Source of the DNA: Cryptomeria japonica
Lineage: Eukaryota; Streptophyta; Pinopsida; Cupressales; Cupressaceae
DNA length: 64,000 nucleotides
Reading direction: 5' to 3'
NCBI RefSeq assembly: GCF_030272615.1
Contig: NC_081411.1
Span: forward strand, 833,330,136-833,394,135
The notes beneath the pieces are model-generated. The model had not been told where the DNA came from and searched no databases. It saw nothing but the letters and a program-made list of their open reading frames with translations. Made by a program: the position numbers and the translations under genes. Positions 35,914 to 47,261 of this stretch are shown here, one piece after another. The first letter of the stretch is position 1; the number at the start of each line of letters is the position of its first letter.

Positions 35914-38900
35914 CTAGCACTCATCTACCCCCCGATCTTGCTGATCAATGTTTCGGGAAGGCAGGGAACACACTAGAGGAGGAACATCCAACATAGCAGA
36001 TGGAGCTATCACAAGATCCAAACAAGGGCTATGTTCATGTTCCAAGCCACATTGTTCTTGTCTAGGAGCTAGGATAAGTGCTTTAGAAAATTTGTTAGAT
36101 AAATGGTTATCAACATCAACATATTCATATTCACTATCAGAAGCAAGAGAAGTAACATTTTCATCATGAATAACATTTTCATCTATATCATTATCAAGAT
36201 TTATAAAAATAGGATCTTTAACTCGCACAGGATCAAAACCATCATGCATCTTATGTTTAGGAGATTTTGGAGAAAATGGAATAATGCTTGTTGAAGGTGT
36301 TTTTGGGGATTGCAAAGTTTGAGAAGCAGCTGCTTGAGCTCTAAGACGATGCTTTCGTCGACGTTCACGCGCAGAACGATTTTGTCTAGTCTTAGTAGGA
36401 AGTGGAGAAGATTGAGGAGGAGAAATGTTCTCATCCTTATCACTTGGGTGTTTAGGTTGTGGTCTCTTAGGCTGGATAATAGGAGAAGAGGAAGGTCTCT
36501 TCTCTCCATAAGAGGAAGGAGGAGGAACTGCTCCATATAAAGGAGGAATATTTGGTTTAGGAAGAAGTCCAAGTCCATCATGACGAGGAGGTATAGGTTT
36601 TCTTTTAGAAGGTTTATTAGGTGTAGACATAGTCACATCCATAGGGATGGGTTGGGAATCTTCTTGAGGAAAGACATTAGTTTTATCTTTCAAAGGAAGA
36701 ACTTCCTTCTCAAGAATGATAGGAATATCAAGTTTAGGTGTTCTAGGTTCACTTAGAGATAGGATCATATCTGTTTTCCACTTTTGATAAGATTTGAAAA
36801 GATGATCACTTCGCGGAGGAAGAGATTGGAATTGTTTAGGCCAAAAGTAATCAATAGGAACGCTAGAAGTTCTTTCAGCTGGTTTAAAGAGACTATGATT
36901 GACAGTAACAACTTCACCATTATGGGGAAATTTCAAACATTTATGAATAGGAGAAGCAATAGCTTTCATGGAAGATAGCCAAGGATAGCCAAGCTTCACA
37001 CAAAATTGTTCGGATGAAGGAATAATAGCAAAGCTCACATCAAGGGATTTGTTATGGACCTCAATAGGCAATGTAATAGAACCAATTGCAGGAGAAGAAA
37101 ATGCATCAAATAATTTCACAACCACATCTATTTTGTCATAGATCACTTGATTCAATTGCAAAGTAAAAAGAAATTCTTCAGTAATAACATTAACCATGCA
37201 CGAAGGATCAATAAGCACTCCACGGCAAGGTGTATTCTTAATTTTTGCAACTATGTATAAAGGACCATAAGGTGCCCTGATAGTTTCACTAGAATCAAAT
37301 GTGATGGAAGGTTCTTTAGGGTTTTCTTGTTGCTCTACAAAGTTAATCACATTCGGAGTCATAGACACAAGACCATCAGATGAGAGAGAGGAATCATTAG
37401 CCTCAATCGCATTAGAGGTATGAGAAGGCAATGGATCAGTAAAAATCTGAAGATTTTGGTTAGGAGGAGCTACAAATGTGTTGCCTTTGTCATTCACTCC
37501 AGAAACAGAGATAGTATTATTATCAATCAAATCTTGAATCTTATCCTTTAAAGAAAAACATTTTTCAGTATCATACCCAGGCTGACGATGAAATTGACAA
37601 AAAGATTTGTTATCAAAATAGGGTGAATTAATCTTTGCAGGATCTATTTGCCTTATAGGAGGGAGAGTAAGCACATTTTGTTCCAATAACTTATTCATAA
37701 TACTATGCAATGATTCATTCAAAGGAGTAAACTTTCTTTCTTTCTTGAAAAACTTAGAAATAGGAGGCACACCTGATGCTGCATTCACATTGTTGTTGAT
37801 GATGTTTTCATTGAATTTAACAGACTCTCTGTTCGGTTTAAACTTTCCAAATGGTTGTTGACTACTATCACCCTTATCACTCGGAGCCATAAGATTTGCT
37901 TGTTCCATTTGACTCACAGTCAGTTGATAATTGTGAAGAGTTGCACACAACTGTTGGAAAGAAGTAAACTCAGAAAACAGAAGTTTGTCTTGAATATCTT
38001 TTTGTAAATTAGAAATAAAGATTCTTTGAATATCATTATCAGGCACTGGAAAAGAAATTTGAGCATACAAATGCTTATATCTACCAATGAAATCAGTCAC
38101 TTTTTCTTTAACACCTTGTTTACAATGCATTAAATCAATCAAAGTAACTTTAGGACTTATATTGTTTTGAAATTGTTGAATGAAAGCATTTGCAAGTTGT
38201 TCGAAAGAAGTAATAGAATAAGAAGGAAATGAGCAATACCATTGTAGGGCTTTATCTCTTAATGTTCTAGTAAACAGTTTTGCAAGCAACCTTTGGTCAT
38301 AAGCAAAATCGGTACATATTGTTTGAAAAATCTTAACATGTATTAGAGGATCACCTTTACCATTATAAAGCTCCAAATGTGGGATTTCAACATGTTTAGG
38401 GGGAATAGCTCGAACAATCTCAAGAGAAAGTGGGCTCGCAACATCAAATGTGGGCACACTAAAATTAGATTGATTCATAGAGGCAATTTGTTGCTGTAAA
38501 GAAGAGACAGTTTGTGCAAGATTGTTAATGGTCGCTTCAGTCGAAGAGTTCATATTAGATGTGTTAGATTGAGATGGAGGTATTATGTTATTGAAAGAAG
38601 GTATTGATTGAGAGTAAGGTGGCGGGACGCTATGATAGTTAGTCATAGGAGATGATTGGAAAGGAGGAACACTACAAGGAGGAATGGAATGGTTGAATGA
38701 ATTGCCCCCTTGCGCCAGGTTCATTTGTGGAGATGTAATAGGAACACTCATTGAAGGAATGAATGAAGAAGTCGGATTAAATGAAGGAAGAGGATTAATT
38801 GAAGAAGAAGGAGGATTGCCCCCATGACTAGTGATCACAGGGGGAATGTCTTGTATAGAAGTAGTCATTATGTTTGATGTAAAGGTAGGTATGCTAGCAA

Positions 38901-39342
38901 TAGAAGTTGTCAAAGGAATAGAATGATTGACTTGTGTAGGAGGTTGTGTATAACCTAAAGATTCGGCACAACTCTTCATAGGCATCACGTTCGAATCCAC
39001 AATGTGTGCAATACCACGCAAAATATCAATTCCATTCTTATCACTTTGAAGCATATGTTTTAGACCCTCAATTAAAGGAAGAGCTTGACTATCAGGGTAT
39101 TCATGAGACATCCATTGGTGAAAATCATCAAACTGATTATCCAATTTCGAAATTTGTTCTACAGAAACCTCATGGAGAGCTTCTTCATCATTAGGAGGAT
39201 TAGAGGAATTACCCATGTCCTCGTTAAAAAGGCTATTCAAATTAGGTTCCATCTCCTCGGTAATTAAACCTCGGAAAGACTTAATTCTACGGCTTTGTCT
39301 AACGGGAATAGTGTAAGTAGGGCTTATTGTTGTAAAACTCAT
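35914..39342 (-). CDS. Gag-protease polyprotein, 1,142 aa, of element E
   Basis: This frame is uninterrupted from ATG (39342) to TAG (35914). Residues about 1-120 are charged; 120-300 are Pro/Ser/Asn-rich. About 320-450 form the retrotransposon Gag capsid domain (FTRTLRDKALQWY, FEQLANAFIQQF). Near 580 is a zinc-knuckle-like CQFHRQPGYDTEKC, in which the usual first Cys spacing is altered. Near 690-800 is a retropepsin-like domain with LIDPSCMVNVITEEF (catalytic Asp) and KLGYPWL. The last 340 residues are a Pro/Ser/Lys-rich linker with an Arg-rich patch (RSARERRRKHRLRAQ). No RT follows. The open frame over 3.4 kb suggests recent function or selection. Confidence 0.8.
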   Translation of the reverse strand: MSFTTISPTYTIPVRQSRRIKSFRGLITEEMEPNLNSLFNEDMGNSSNPPNDEEALHEVSVEQISKLDNQFDDFHQWMSHEYPDSQALPLIEGLKHMLQSDKNGIDILRGIAHIVDSNVMPMKSCAESLGYTQPPTQVNHSIPLTTSIASIPTFTSNIMTTSIQDIPPVITSHGGNPPSSSINPLPSFNPTSSFIPSMSVPITSPQMNLAQGGNSFNHSIPPCSVPPFQSSPMTNYHSVPPPYSQSIPSFNNIIPPSQSNTSNMNSSTEATINNLAQTVSSLQQQIASMNQSNFSVPTFDVASPLSLEIVRAIPPKHVEIPHLELYNGKGDPLIHVKIFQTICTDFAYDQRLLAKLFTRTLRDKALQWYCSFPSYSITSFEQLANAFIQQFQNNISPKVTLIDLMHCKQGVKEKVTDFIGRYKHLYAQISFPVPDNDIQRIFISNLQKDIQDKLLFSEFTSFQQLCATLHNYQLTVSQMEQANLMAPSDKGDSSQQPFGKFKPNRESVKFNENIINNNVNAASGVPPISKFFKKERKFTPLNESLHSIMNKLLEQNVLTLPPIRQIDPAKINSPYFDNKSFCQFHRQPGYDTEKCFSLKDKIQDLIDNNTISVSGVNDKGNTFVAPPNQNLQIFTDPLPSHTSNAIEANDSSLSSDGLVSMTPNVINFVEQQENPKEPSITFDSSETIRAPYGPLYIVAKIKNTPCRGVLIDPSCMVNVITEEFLFTLQLNQVIYDKIDVVVKLFDAFSSPAIGSITLPIEVHNKSLDVSFAIIPSSEQFCVKLGYPWLSSMKAIASPIHKCLKFPHNGEVVTVNHSLFKPAERTSSVPIDYFWPKQFQSLPPRSDHLFKSYQKWKTDMILSLSEPRTPKLDIPIILEKEVLPLKDKTNVFPQEDSQPIPMDVTMSTPNKPSKRKPIPPRHDGLGLLPKPNIPPLYGAVPPPSSYGEKRPSSSPIIQPKRPQPKHPSDKDENISPPQSSPLPTKTRQNRSARERRRKHRLRAQAAASQTLQSPKTPSTSIIPFSPKSPKHKMHDGFDPVRVKDPIFINLDNDIDENVIHDENVTSLASDSEYEYVDVDNHLSNKFSKALILAPRQEQCGLEHEHSPCLDLVIAPSAMLDVPPLVCSLPSRNIDQQDRGVDEC

Positions 39343-40521
39343 GCACTAGAAAGGAAGAGGAAATTTTGAATTTAGAGGTAGCAATTTTCAGTAAAAGCAG
39401 CCAATCTTCCAGATTTAAGCTGTTAAATGCAATCACGACAGTCTCCCGAAATTTCGGAAAAAATGTCCGGGACCATGGCGCTCGGAGTGCAACACGGTCC
39501 TTGCAACTTTTTTCGAAATTTGCAGGGATGAAAGGTATGTTGATTTTAAAGCTAATCTGAAAAAATTGAGTGATTTTACGATTTGTAGATAGGCCAAATT
39601 AAAGTTGCAATCTCAAAATTGAACCCTACCAAGATTGTCGAAAAATGCAAAATTTGAATTTTGAAAAAGAGAGGGAAACTGAAATTTTGAATTTTATGAT
39701 TTTAGAGGGAATGCCAAAAGCAATGCAAGTTTTGAAATTCAAAAGTTGACTCAATTTCACGCAAAATTCAATTTTGAAAGCGGAAACCAAAGTTGTTGTA
39801 ATTAAACACTTAATTTCAAAAGTCACAAATTGCAAGAATTTGAATAAAGCACTGAAATTTCGAATGAATGCAAACACACTTTTCAAATTTAGGACAGTAA
39901 GAACACAATTTTGACACAAAATTTCAATTTCAATGATTTTTGAATGATTAGAAGCCTTAAACCAAACAATCACAAGACCAACTTTGACTGTAATTTTGAA
40001 AGTGTTATAATTGATAAAATCAGCCAAAATTCTGGATTTTAGTAGGAAAATACAGTAAGATCTAGCTCCCGAAATTTCAGAAAAAATGTTGGGGACGATG
40101 GCGCTCGGAGTGCACACGGTCCTCACAACTTTTTTCCAAATTTTCAGGGATGAAAGATATTGTGATTTTATTGCAGAATCCAAAGTTACAGCTGATTTGG
40201 AGATGTTTTGATCGGTCAAATTGTCGGACAAAGGTTGAATCAAGAGGGTTTCAAAAATTAGGGTTTTGACACTTAACCACTTAATTTTAAAAATTAAAGC
40301 ACAGATATGAATTGATAATTTGTAATAGAAGGGCAGATCTGAAGCAAGCATTAACAATTAAATATTTCACAAGTTCAATTTCCAAAAAGAAAATTTAGGG
40401 TTTTTATGCAATCAACCTCTAAACTTTGCAAAAGATCAAACATGGAAATGTAATCAAGGAATCAATTTTCAGATCTAATCATGAATAATCAAAAAGGATG
40501 TTCACGTCGGGTTCACCAAAA
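39343..40521 (-). promoter_or_regulatory. Element E leader with a repeated GC-rich motif
   Basis: This is the 1.18-kb untranslated leader between the 5' LTR and the Gag start. Two copies of a segment of about 150 bp (about 39400-39560 and 40030-40180) each contain ATGGCGCTCGGAGTGC followed by ACGGTCC (39473-39500 and 40097-40122), related to the U3 palindromes. Packaging or dimerisation signals of retroelements sit in this region; that role is inferred. Confidence 0.5.
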
Positions 40522-41752
40522 TGTAAAGCCGAAAATCGCAGTCGAACCCTAGTTGCACTCCCCTCTTCCAAATCCGAGGAGAGAGAAGGGAGGTTCGCTA
40601 GGGTTGATGGTTTTCACTTAGGGGAGAGACTTTACATTCAAAAGAGGGGTTGAAACCCACAAGATCCAATCCCACACAAGGCAAGATTGGATGATAAATG
40701 TGTTTCAAGGGGTTAAGACAACAAGGCTACCCTCTTTTGTAAAGAATGTACATAGGAGAATTAAGCTAGGAATGCATAGAAAGTGATAAAGATTCGCTTA
40801 TAAACTGAGATAGGGATATAGTATGAAGCTGCGGACCTGGAATTAGCAGTAAAATGTCGATACGGCGCTGTCCTGCAAATTTGAGCAAAAGTTGTCAGGA
40901 CGATGGCGCCCGGCGCCACGGTCCTCCGAAAAATCCATGAAACGAAGGGGGATCTGTTCGTCTCTGCACAAGGATTCCAGATCTTCAATTTCAGTCACGT
41001 ACCTGCAACCTACCCACAGAAAAGCAAAGACGATTGGGGGGTTAGGGATTAGGGGTTTGCCTTTAGGTCAAACCCCGGTTTTGGAATTAACCAAGAAATG
41101 AGAAATGCTGTAAATGTAAATGTCTGTAATGTAAAACAAGTACTAATACCTTGTTCTAAGGATGTTTGTATCCTTATGTGCGAAGGTATAGATGTTGTAT
41201 GTTGTATGTTGTAGTATGTAGTATGTAGCATGTAGTAAGTGATCTCCTCTTCAATGGTTGAATCCTTGACTTGAATGCAACACTTAGCCTTGAATGGAGA
41301 CTTAGAAGGAATGCTTGAATGCTTGAATGTTTGAATCTTGCTTTCGCCTTTTTCCATCTCCCCAAATGAGAGAGGAAAATGTCGTTTATATACTTGCCAA
41401 TTAGGGTTAAAAGACTGATTTTCCCGACCTTAGGCCGACCAGGGAACAATAATTTCCAAATTGCAATCAAAAAGACCCGAAGTCCCCTAGGAGACCGGGC
41501 CCAAAATAGGCCCAGGGACCAAGGCGCTAGGCGCCATGGTCCAGGAGGACCAGGGCGCTAGGCGCTCTGGTCCCACCTCCCGGGACAGCAGACAGCAGGG
41601 TGCAAGGAGGTTCAGGCCAGGGTACTTGAAAAATGCAGTTTTTAGTGTCATAATCAGGTTTCGGGGTCTCCATTCAGGTTGCGTGTTGCGTCGCCATCGT
41701 GAAGACCGAAATGCAGTCGAAATTGCAAGTGTCGCAATTTTAGGACGCTACA
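40522..41752 (-). repeat. 5' LTR of element E (1,231 bp)
   Basis: This pairs with 33906-35168. It has two rather than three U3 palindromes and fewer GAATGCTT units. The R/U5 motif is more symmetric here (GGCGCCCGGCGCC within 40898-40924). TATA-like site at about 41388 on the minus strand. Confidence 0.85.
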
Positions 41753-42699
41753 TTTTTAATTGAAATAAGGACATTAATACCTAGTGAACAAATATTTTTA
41801 GATTTTTTTTCTTTATTTTCCTATTTTTATGCATGTGTTAATAAAGACCTTGATGGTTAATAAAAAACCTACCCAAAAACATCCTTACAACTTATTGCCC
41901 AAATCTTGAGTTTGAAATGAGAATATCGCCTAGTGTCCCCTCCCATCCCAACATCTCTTTACCCTTCAAATAAATATATTCAAAATTATACTTTTAGGGA
42001 AGCTTATAATGAGCGGTTCATACTTATGAAACACAAATTCTAAATGAAATCTTATTATACTTTTTGGAAATATTATAATAAGGGCTACATACTCTAAGGT
42101 TGAATATATCAAGGATGATATGGTTTGTTAGATGATACCGTTGTTTCTAATGGAAGCCATGGGGAGATGGTAGATAAGGTAATCATTTGTGAAGAGGGGG
42201 AGACCATTTGGATACTATCAGTCCTCATGTTGATAGAACCTAAATGAACAATTGAGTGGCAATTCCCTCTCTTTTTGTGCTATATTTAAATAAAAGTTTA
42301 TATTATCTTTATCATCCCTTTTTCCTTCTATATAGTGTTAACAACATCACATACATAGTGTTCAAGCTTCTTATTTTAGAAATATTAGGAAGTGCTTGTA
42401 AATACATTACCATACTTCAAGATTGTAACATTAAGTGACAAGTGTTAATCATCTAAGTGAGATAAATATTGTAAGTTAGTTAGATATAAAGGTTAGTTAG
42501 TATGTATAATTTTTTTGGTAAATCAATGTCTTCTATTGATATTTTTGTAATATAATTTGTCTCCCATTCTCTTTAAATTTTTTAGGTGATTATATGATTT
42601 CTAAATATGCATTTTCTATAGTTATAGAAAGCCTTTAATTAATAATATAGTTAAGAATTTCATGTGAGAATATTTTTAAGCACAATATATGTGATTGTT
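41753..42699. other. Gene-free AT-rich interval
   Basis: No supported gene or repeat structure. The frame at 42256-42438 is low-complexity hydrophobic and unrecognised. Confidence 0.5.
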
Positions 42700-44060
42700 T
42701 TTTATTAGGATAAAAGAAGTTTTGAAGGGGCCCCAAAACCCTTACAATTAGAGAGCTGCCATCTAAAAATGGACTAGACTACCTGGTAGCAAACCACGAG
42801 GTTTAGAAAGGACCTGAAACCTTATGGACTTACAAGCATCCAGATTCCACCACCCCAAGATTGCACAAATAATATACAATAAAAAGAGCAACCGCAACTA
42901 GTCAACCACCAGCCAAACATCCAAGAAACAACATTAAAAAAAATTTGGCCCAAGTAGAGGATCTAAGTCATCAAACCATAGATCTTAAAAAATAAAGAAC
43001 AAGGGTTTTTCAAGTACCCTCAACCAACATGAAGGGTTTTCCCAAGCTCCCTTAACGTGTAACAAAATCTCCAGACCATAAAACACCATAAAGACATACC
43101 CTAACCAAAAACACACATTGGCCAAATTGGGCCCTTGAAAACTGTTGGCATCTAGCATGTCCCTGAAAGAAACATAAAATGTAGGGTTTTTCCAGGCTCC
43201 CTCAACATTAAGTGTGGGTTTTAGAAGGCTCCCACAACCCGAGAAAAGAGTTCCATGAGGGTTTTGATAGGCTCTCCCAACCAATAACACAAACAACAAC
43301 AACCGAAATACTACCCCACACCCTCTCTCCACCTCAATAGGAGAGAGAGACACCTCAATAGGACAAGAAGGAGAGAAGACCGACTGCCCATACAACCCAC
43401 TCTCGACCCAAATCCCATACTTCCTCTCCACCTCCATAGGAGAGAAAACCTCTAATAGAGATCCATGAGAATGGGTAAGAGTAGCAAAGGAAAACCTCAC
43501 AAAAGAACAAGCAAGGAGAGAATAGAGGGTCCACACTAACGAAATGATCCTCTCACAGGAAAAAAAGATCTCCTTCTCCAAAGATTCAACCCCCATCTCA
43601 ATGGGGGGAAAGAGAGAGGGTCCTACAGGAAGTGAAGCCAAATCAAATGATGCCCTACTCTAGAACTACTCCAGAACAACCGTTGCCCAGCAACAAAGCC
43701 TTAGAACCAGAATAACCATCTCCTCCCACAAAAGATGTCTCCACCTCAATAGGAGACTCCAAACTCATACCAAGAGGAGCAAGAGAAACCCTCACCAAAG
43801 AGAAAACCATGAAAGAACAGAGGGTCCACACAGAAAACCTGTCTCACAAAATGAGCACATAGGCCACAACTGCCAACCAAAGGAAGCCCTCCCATTCACA
43901 ACGAATGGAGGCCTCGTACAATCTAACAAAGCATAAGTCGCACCAGGCCCACCAGAGAAAATAAAAACCCCACTCCCAGAAGGTTGGGCCATCCATCTCC
44001 AAATCTGTAAGGCATCGTGGGGAGTCACCAACAAAACCGGAAACAACAAAATAGATCAAC
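42700..44060 (-). mobile_element. Unclassified minus-strand repeat with LINE-like 3' end
   Basis: On the minus strand the segment ends GGGTTTTGGGGCCCCTTCAA and then TCCTAATAAAAAA, a terminus seen in plant non-LTR elements. It contains an open frame of 218 codons (43641-42985) with echoing phrases (GAWKNPTFYV, GAWENPSCWL). The DNA repeats TCTCCTATTGAGGTGGAGA-like motifs at least four times (near 43326, 43424, 43588 and 43738). No RT or endonuclease was found, so LINE origin is only a suggestion. Confidence 0.35.
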
Positions 44061-44820
44061 ATCAATCAAAATTTTTTAAACAAATGCAAAATGATTGATC
44101 AAAATTGTTGAAGCCTCCAATCTTATGAGTTTGTCACCTTATCCATACTCATAGTTCAAAAAATCTCCATAGAACCATCTTTTTATTTCAATAGAGTTCA
44201 AAATGTGGAAGACGAGCACTCTCTCATTTTTTAGCCCAATCACCCAACTTTTCTAGTTATAACATTTACTTTGTTAGGAGTTTGACATAAACCCGAAAGA
44301 TAAATAATAATGAGATTGTTAGGAAAAATTGGTCACGAATAGAAAAAAAGAAAAATATTTTTTCCTTACAAATATATAATACATTTTTTATATTTATCTA
44401 ATTAATAAATTTGAACATATATGATGGTCTTTCTCTCTATTTAAATACAATTAAAAAATAACACCACCGAAATAAAAACATAAACCAATTTTAAAGCTAA
44501 TAATATGAATGCCATCGAGGTTTTAGCAAATCTTATGTGTTTGAACTATACTTGAATTCGGTCGATAATAATGATCTAATTGCACTCAGACTTGAGTACT
44601 TACGTTTAGGAAATTGAAAAGTTAAATTATGTTGAGATTGAAGTTAAAAAAAGATTGCATTGTTGTACTTCTGGACGTGTGGTAGACATTAAAAGACAAA
44701 AAGGAAAATACCCAAGAAAAGCAGCCCTGCGCCACGTACTAAGAAAAAGGCGGGCGGTGTTGTAAGTGCTGCTCCCACTATTTCCCGTTTTCAGACTCCA
44801 CTTGATCACACCGCCCGATC
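44061..44820. other. Upstream flank of the GULLO gene
   Basis: AT-rich DNA with no gene. From about 44770 (TTTCCCGTTTTCAGACTCCA) it becomes alignable with the flank of the pseudogene copy near 59203, so the duplicated promoter starts here. Confidence 0.5.
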
Positions 44821-44921
44821 ATCATCGCCCCACTACTTCAATCAACACTAAACTTGAACACACCACTTCAATATAAAAATTCGTTGTATCTCAACAAACC
44901 ACAAGTTTAGCATTGTTTTCT
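44821..44921 (+). promoter_or_regulatory. Core promoter and short 5' UTR of the GULLO gene
   Basis: TATAAAA at 44872-44878 lies 50 bp upstream of the first in-frame ATG (44922), which would leave a 5' UTR of only about 20 nt. The pseudogene copy keeps the same TATA (59269-59275) and the segment TTTAGCATTGTTTT just before its ATG (59323). Confidence 0.65.
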
Positions 44922-47261
44922 ATGCGCAACTTCTCACTCACATCCAATTTCGTTGAAATATCGAAAGAAAGGAAGCACATAATTAGTGGAGCGATGAATT
45001 TCCTCCTCCTCTTCCTCCTCCTGTTAATCAACAGCAATGGCGTAAGCTGCAGCCCGCCTGTTCTCCCAGTCAAATGCGACACCAGCGGTTGCGCAGTGAG
45101 CAACGCCTACGGAATATTCCCCGACCGATCGACGTGCAGAGCCGCAGCGGCCGTTTTTCCTTCGTCGGAAGAAGAGCTGGTGGCGGCGGTGGCGGCGGGC
45201 AGCCGCAACAAGCAGAAAATGCGGGTGGTCACGCGGTGGTCGCACTCCATTCCCAAATTGGTGTGCCCGGGCGGAGAAGAGGGGCTAATCATAAGCACCC
45301 AGGAGCTGAAGCGCGTGGTTAGCGTAGACGAGGAGTCCATGAGAATGAGTGTGGAAAGCGGAGCTGCGTTGAGGGATATCATAAGCGCGGCTGCGGATTA
45401 TAACCTGGCGCTGCCACAAACGCCTTATTGGACGGGGCTCACAATAGGGGGGATCCTCTGTACGGGGGCTCATGGCAGCTCACTCTTTGGGAAGGGAAGT
45501 GCTGTTCACGAGTATGTTGTGGGGATGAGATTGGTGGCTCCCCTGAGTGGAGGGAATGCAAGTGTTGTGACTCTCAATTCCTCCCATGCCGATCTCGATG
45601 CTGCCAAGGTTTCTCTTGGCCTTCTCGGAGTCATTTCTCAGGTATATTTGAAGCCGTCTAAATTAGGTGAAGCAACTAATATATTTAAACTTTAATGATT
45701 AGGTCGTTACAGATTTAATTGTTTTTGACTTTGAGCCAAGATTATACTATAACTCAAATCACTCTCAATATACATGTGATATCTGCTGTCAGATATCTAA
45801 TAGATACAGAGAATGCTTAATCAATTATTAATTTATTTTTCATATAAAAAGTTCTCACTGTATTACATGATATTTATATTTCTTTAATATAAAATAATAT
45901 AGTGAAGGCAACTGCAAGTACTTGTCATTTTACTTTTGACGTTTAACTATATTTTGGTTTTCTTAATATTTCTAGAGAAAAACGAATTTTATGTGCTTTT
46001 AGAAGTAGTTTAATTTTTATGACATCGCTAAGACAACATATAACTTTTGGTAAATTTGACAAGTACAGGTAACACTACAGTTGCAGCCAATGTTCAAGAG
46101 GTCTATCACAAACGTTAAAAAGGATGAGACAGATTTAGAACAGAGCATAGTGGAATTTGCAAGAACACACGAATTTGGAGACGTGACATGGTATCCCGGA
46201 CAGCGTAAGGTTGTTTACAGAATAGATGGGAGAGTTCCTGTAAACCAATCTGGAGATGGAGTCAACGACTTTATTGGCTTTCGCCAAACCTTAACTGCAG
46301 GCTTGGCCATCACCCGTTCAGCAGGTAATTAAATCCTGCAACCTAATTGCATACATTATGCAATCGACAACTATTTCTTTGTTGAACATCAAGGTTTATA
46401 TTAGCTAGGCTAATGAAATAAAATCTTCCTCGTTGAAATATTTCAGAGGAGTTACAGGAATCTACAAAGGATGCCAAAGGAAAATGCATGACGGCCAGGA
46501 TTCAGGTAGGGGCTCTGCAGAGTATTGGTTCAGGCTTCAAGAACAACGATTTAGGGTTTTACACATATCCCATTGTAGGCTACCATAACAAGCTGCAGGC
46601 AGCCGGGTCATGTCTCAACTCCACACAAGATTTGCTGCTCACGGCTTGTCCATGGGATCCTCGCATTAAGGGAGAATTCTTCCACCAGACTACCATGAAA
46701 ATCAGCATGACCAAGATTTCAGACTTCATTACAGACATTAAAAAGCTGAGAGATCTGAATCCCTCTGGTTTGTGTGGGGTGGAGCTCTACAATGGAATTC
46801 TCATGCGTTTTGTGAAGGCCTCCAGTGCTTATTTGGGAGCAAATGAGGATTCTGTGGACCTAGATTTCACATATTACCGATCTAAGGACCCCCTGGTTCC
46901 TAGACTTGACGAGGATATGCTTGAAGAGATTGAGCAGATGGGTCTGTTTAAATATGGAGGCACTCCCCACTGGGGTAAGAACCGCAACATTGCATTTCAG
47001 GGAGTATTGAACAAGTATAAAAAAGGTGGGGACTTTTTGAAAGCTATGAAAAAGTATGATCCTGAGGGATTGTTTTCAAATGAGTGGACTGATGGAGTGC
47101 TGGGAATAGGAAAGGAAGGGGTAGTTATAGACAAGGATGGTTGTGCTTTAGAAGGTCTGTGTTTATGTGCAGAGGACAGGCACTGTGCTCCTCACAAAGG
47201 TTACTTTTGTTGGGCAGGAAGAGTGTACACCGATGCTAGAGTTTGTAGATATGAAGGATAG
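44922..47261 (+). CDS. GULLO: L-gulonolactone oxidase-like protein (GULLO), three exons
   Basis: This is an FAD-dependent aldonolactone oxidase of the family that converts L-gulono-1,4-lactone to L-ascorbate. Exon 1 ends at 45641 (CAG|GTATAT), exon 2 is 46069-46324 (AG|GTAACA to CAG|GTAATT), exon 3 is 46447-47261 (TAG). From ATG 44994 this gives 572 aa, the usual size, starting with a secretory signal ([20 protein letters not shown]). In-frame ATG 44922 adds 24 residues. Exon 1 is the FAD-binding domain, with His84 of RWSHSIPKL as the likely covalent FAD site and [16 protein letters not shown]. The C-terminal ALO domain has [23 protein letters not shown] and a Cys-rich tail. No defect seen. 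Confidence 0.9.

Larger units (their letters stand above)
33906..41752 (-). mobile_element. Element E: non-autonomous Gag-protease LTR retrotransposon, minus strand
   Basis: LTRs at 33906-35168 and 40522-41752 (TGTAGCGTCC...GCTTTACA on the minus strand) flank 5.35 kb. Flanking 5-mers are TTTTT on both sides. A primer-site-like TTTTGGTGAACCCGACGTG follows the 5' LTR (40502-40521) and the purine tract AAAGTGGGGGCTAAA precedes the 3' LTR (35169-35184). The interior has one long ORF (Gag plus protease) and no RT, RNase H or integrase. LTRs differ by roughly 2-3% by eye, so the insertion is fairly young. It resembles the TR-GAG class. Confidence 0.85.

Noticed and set aside
36201-36581. Second minus-strand frame of 126 codons inside element E
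   Set aside because: It overlaps the 1,142-codon ORF and has low-complexity Leu/Arg content.
42985-43641. Intact host gene of 218 codons
   Set aside because: Internal phrase repeats and a LINE-like 3' end indicate repeat-derived DNA; no domain recognised.
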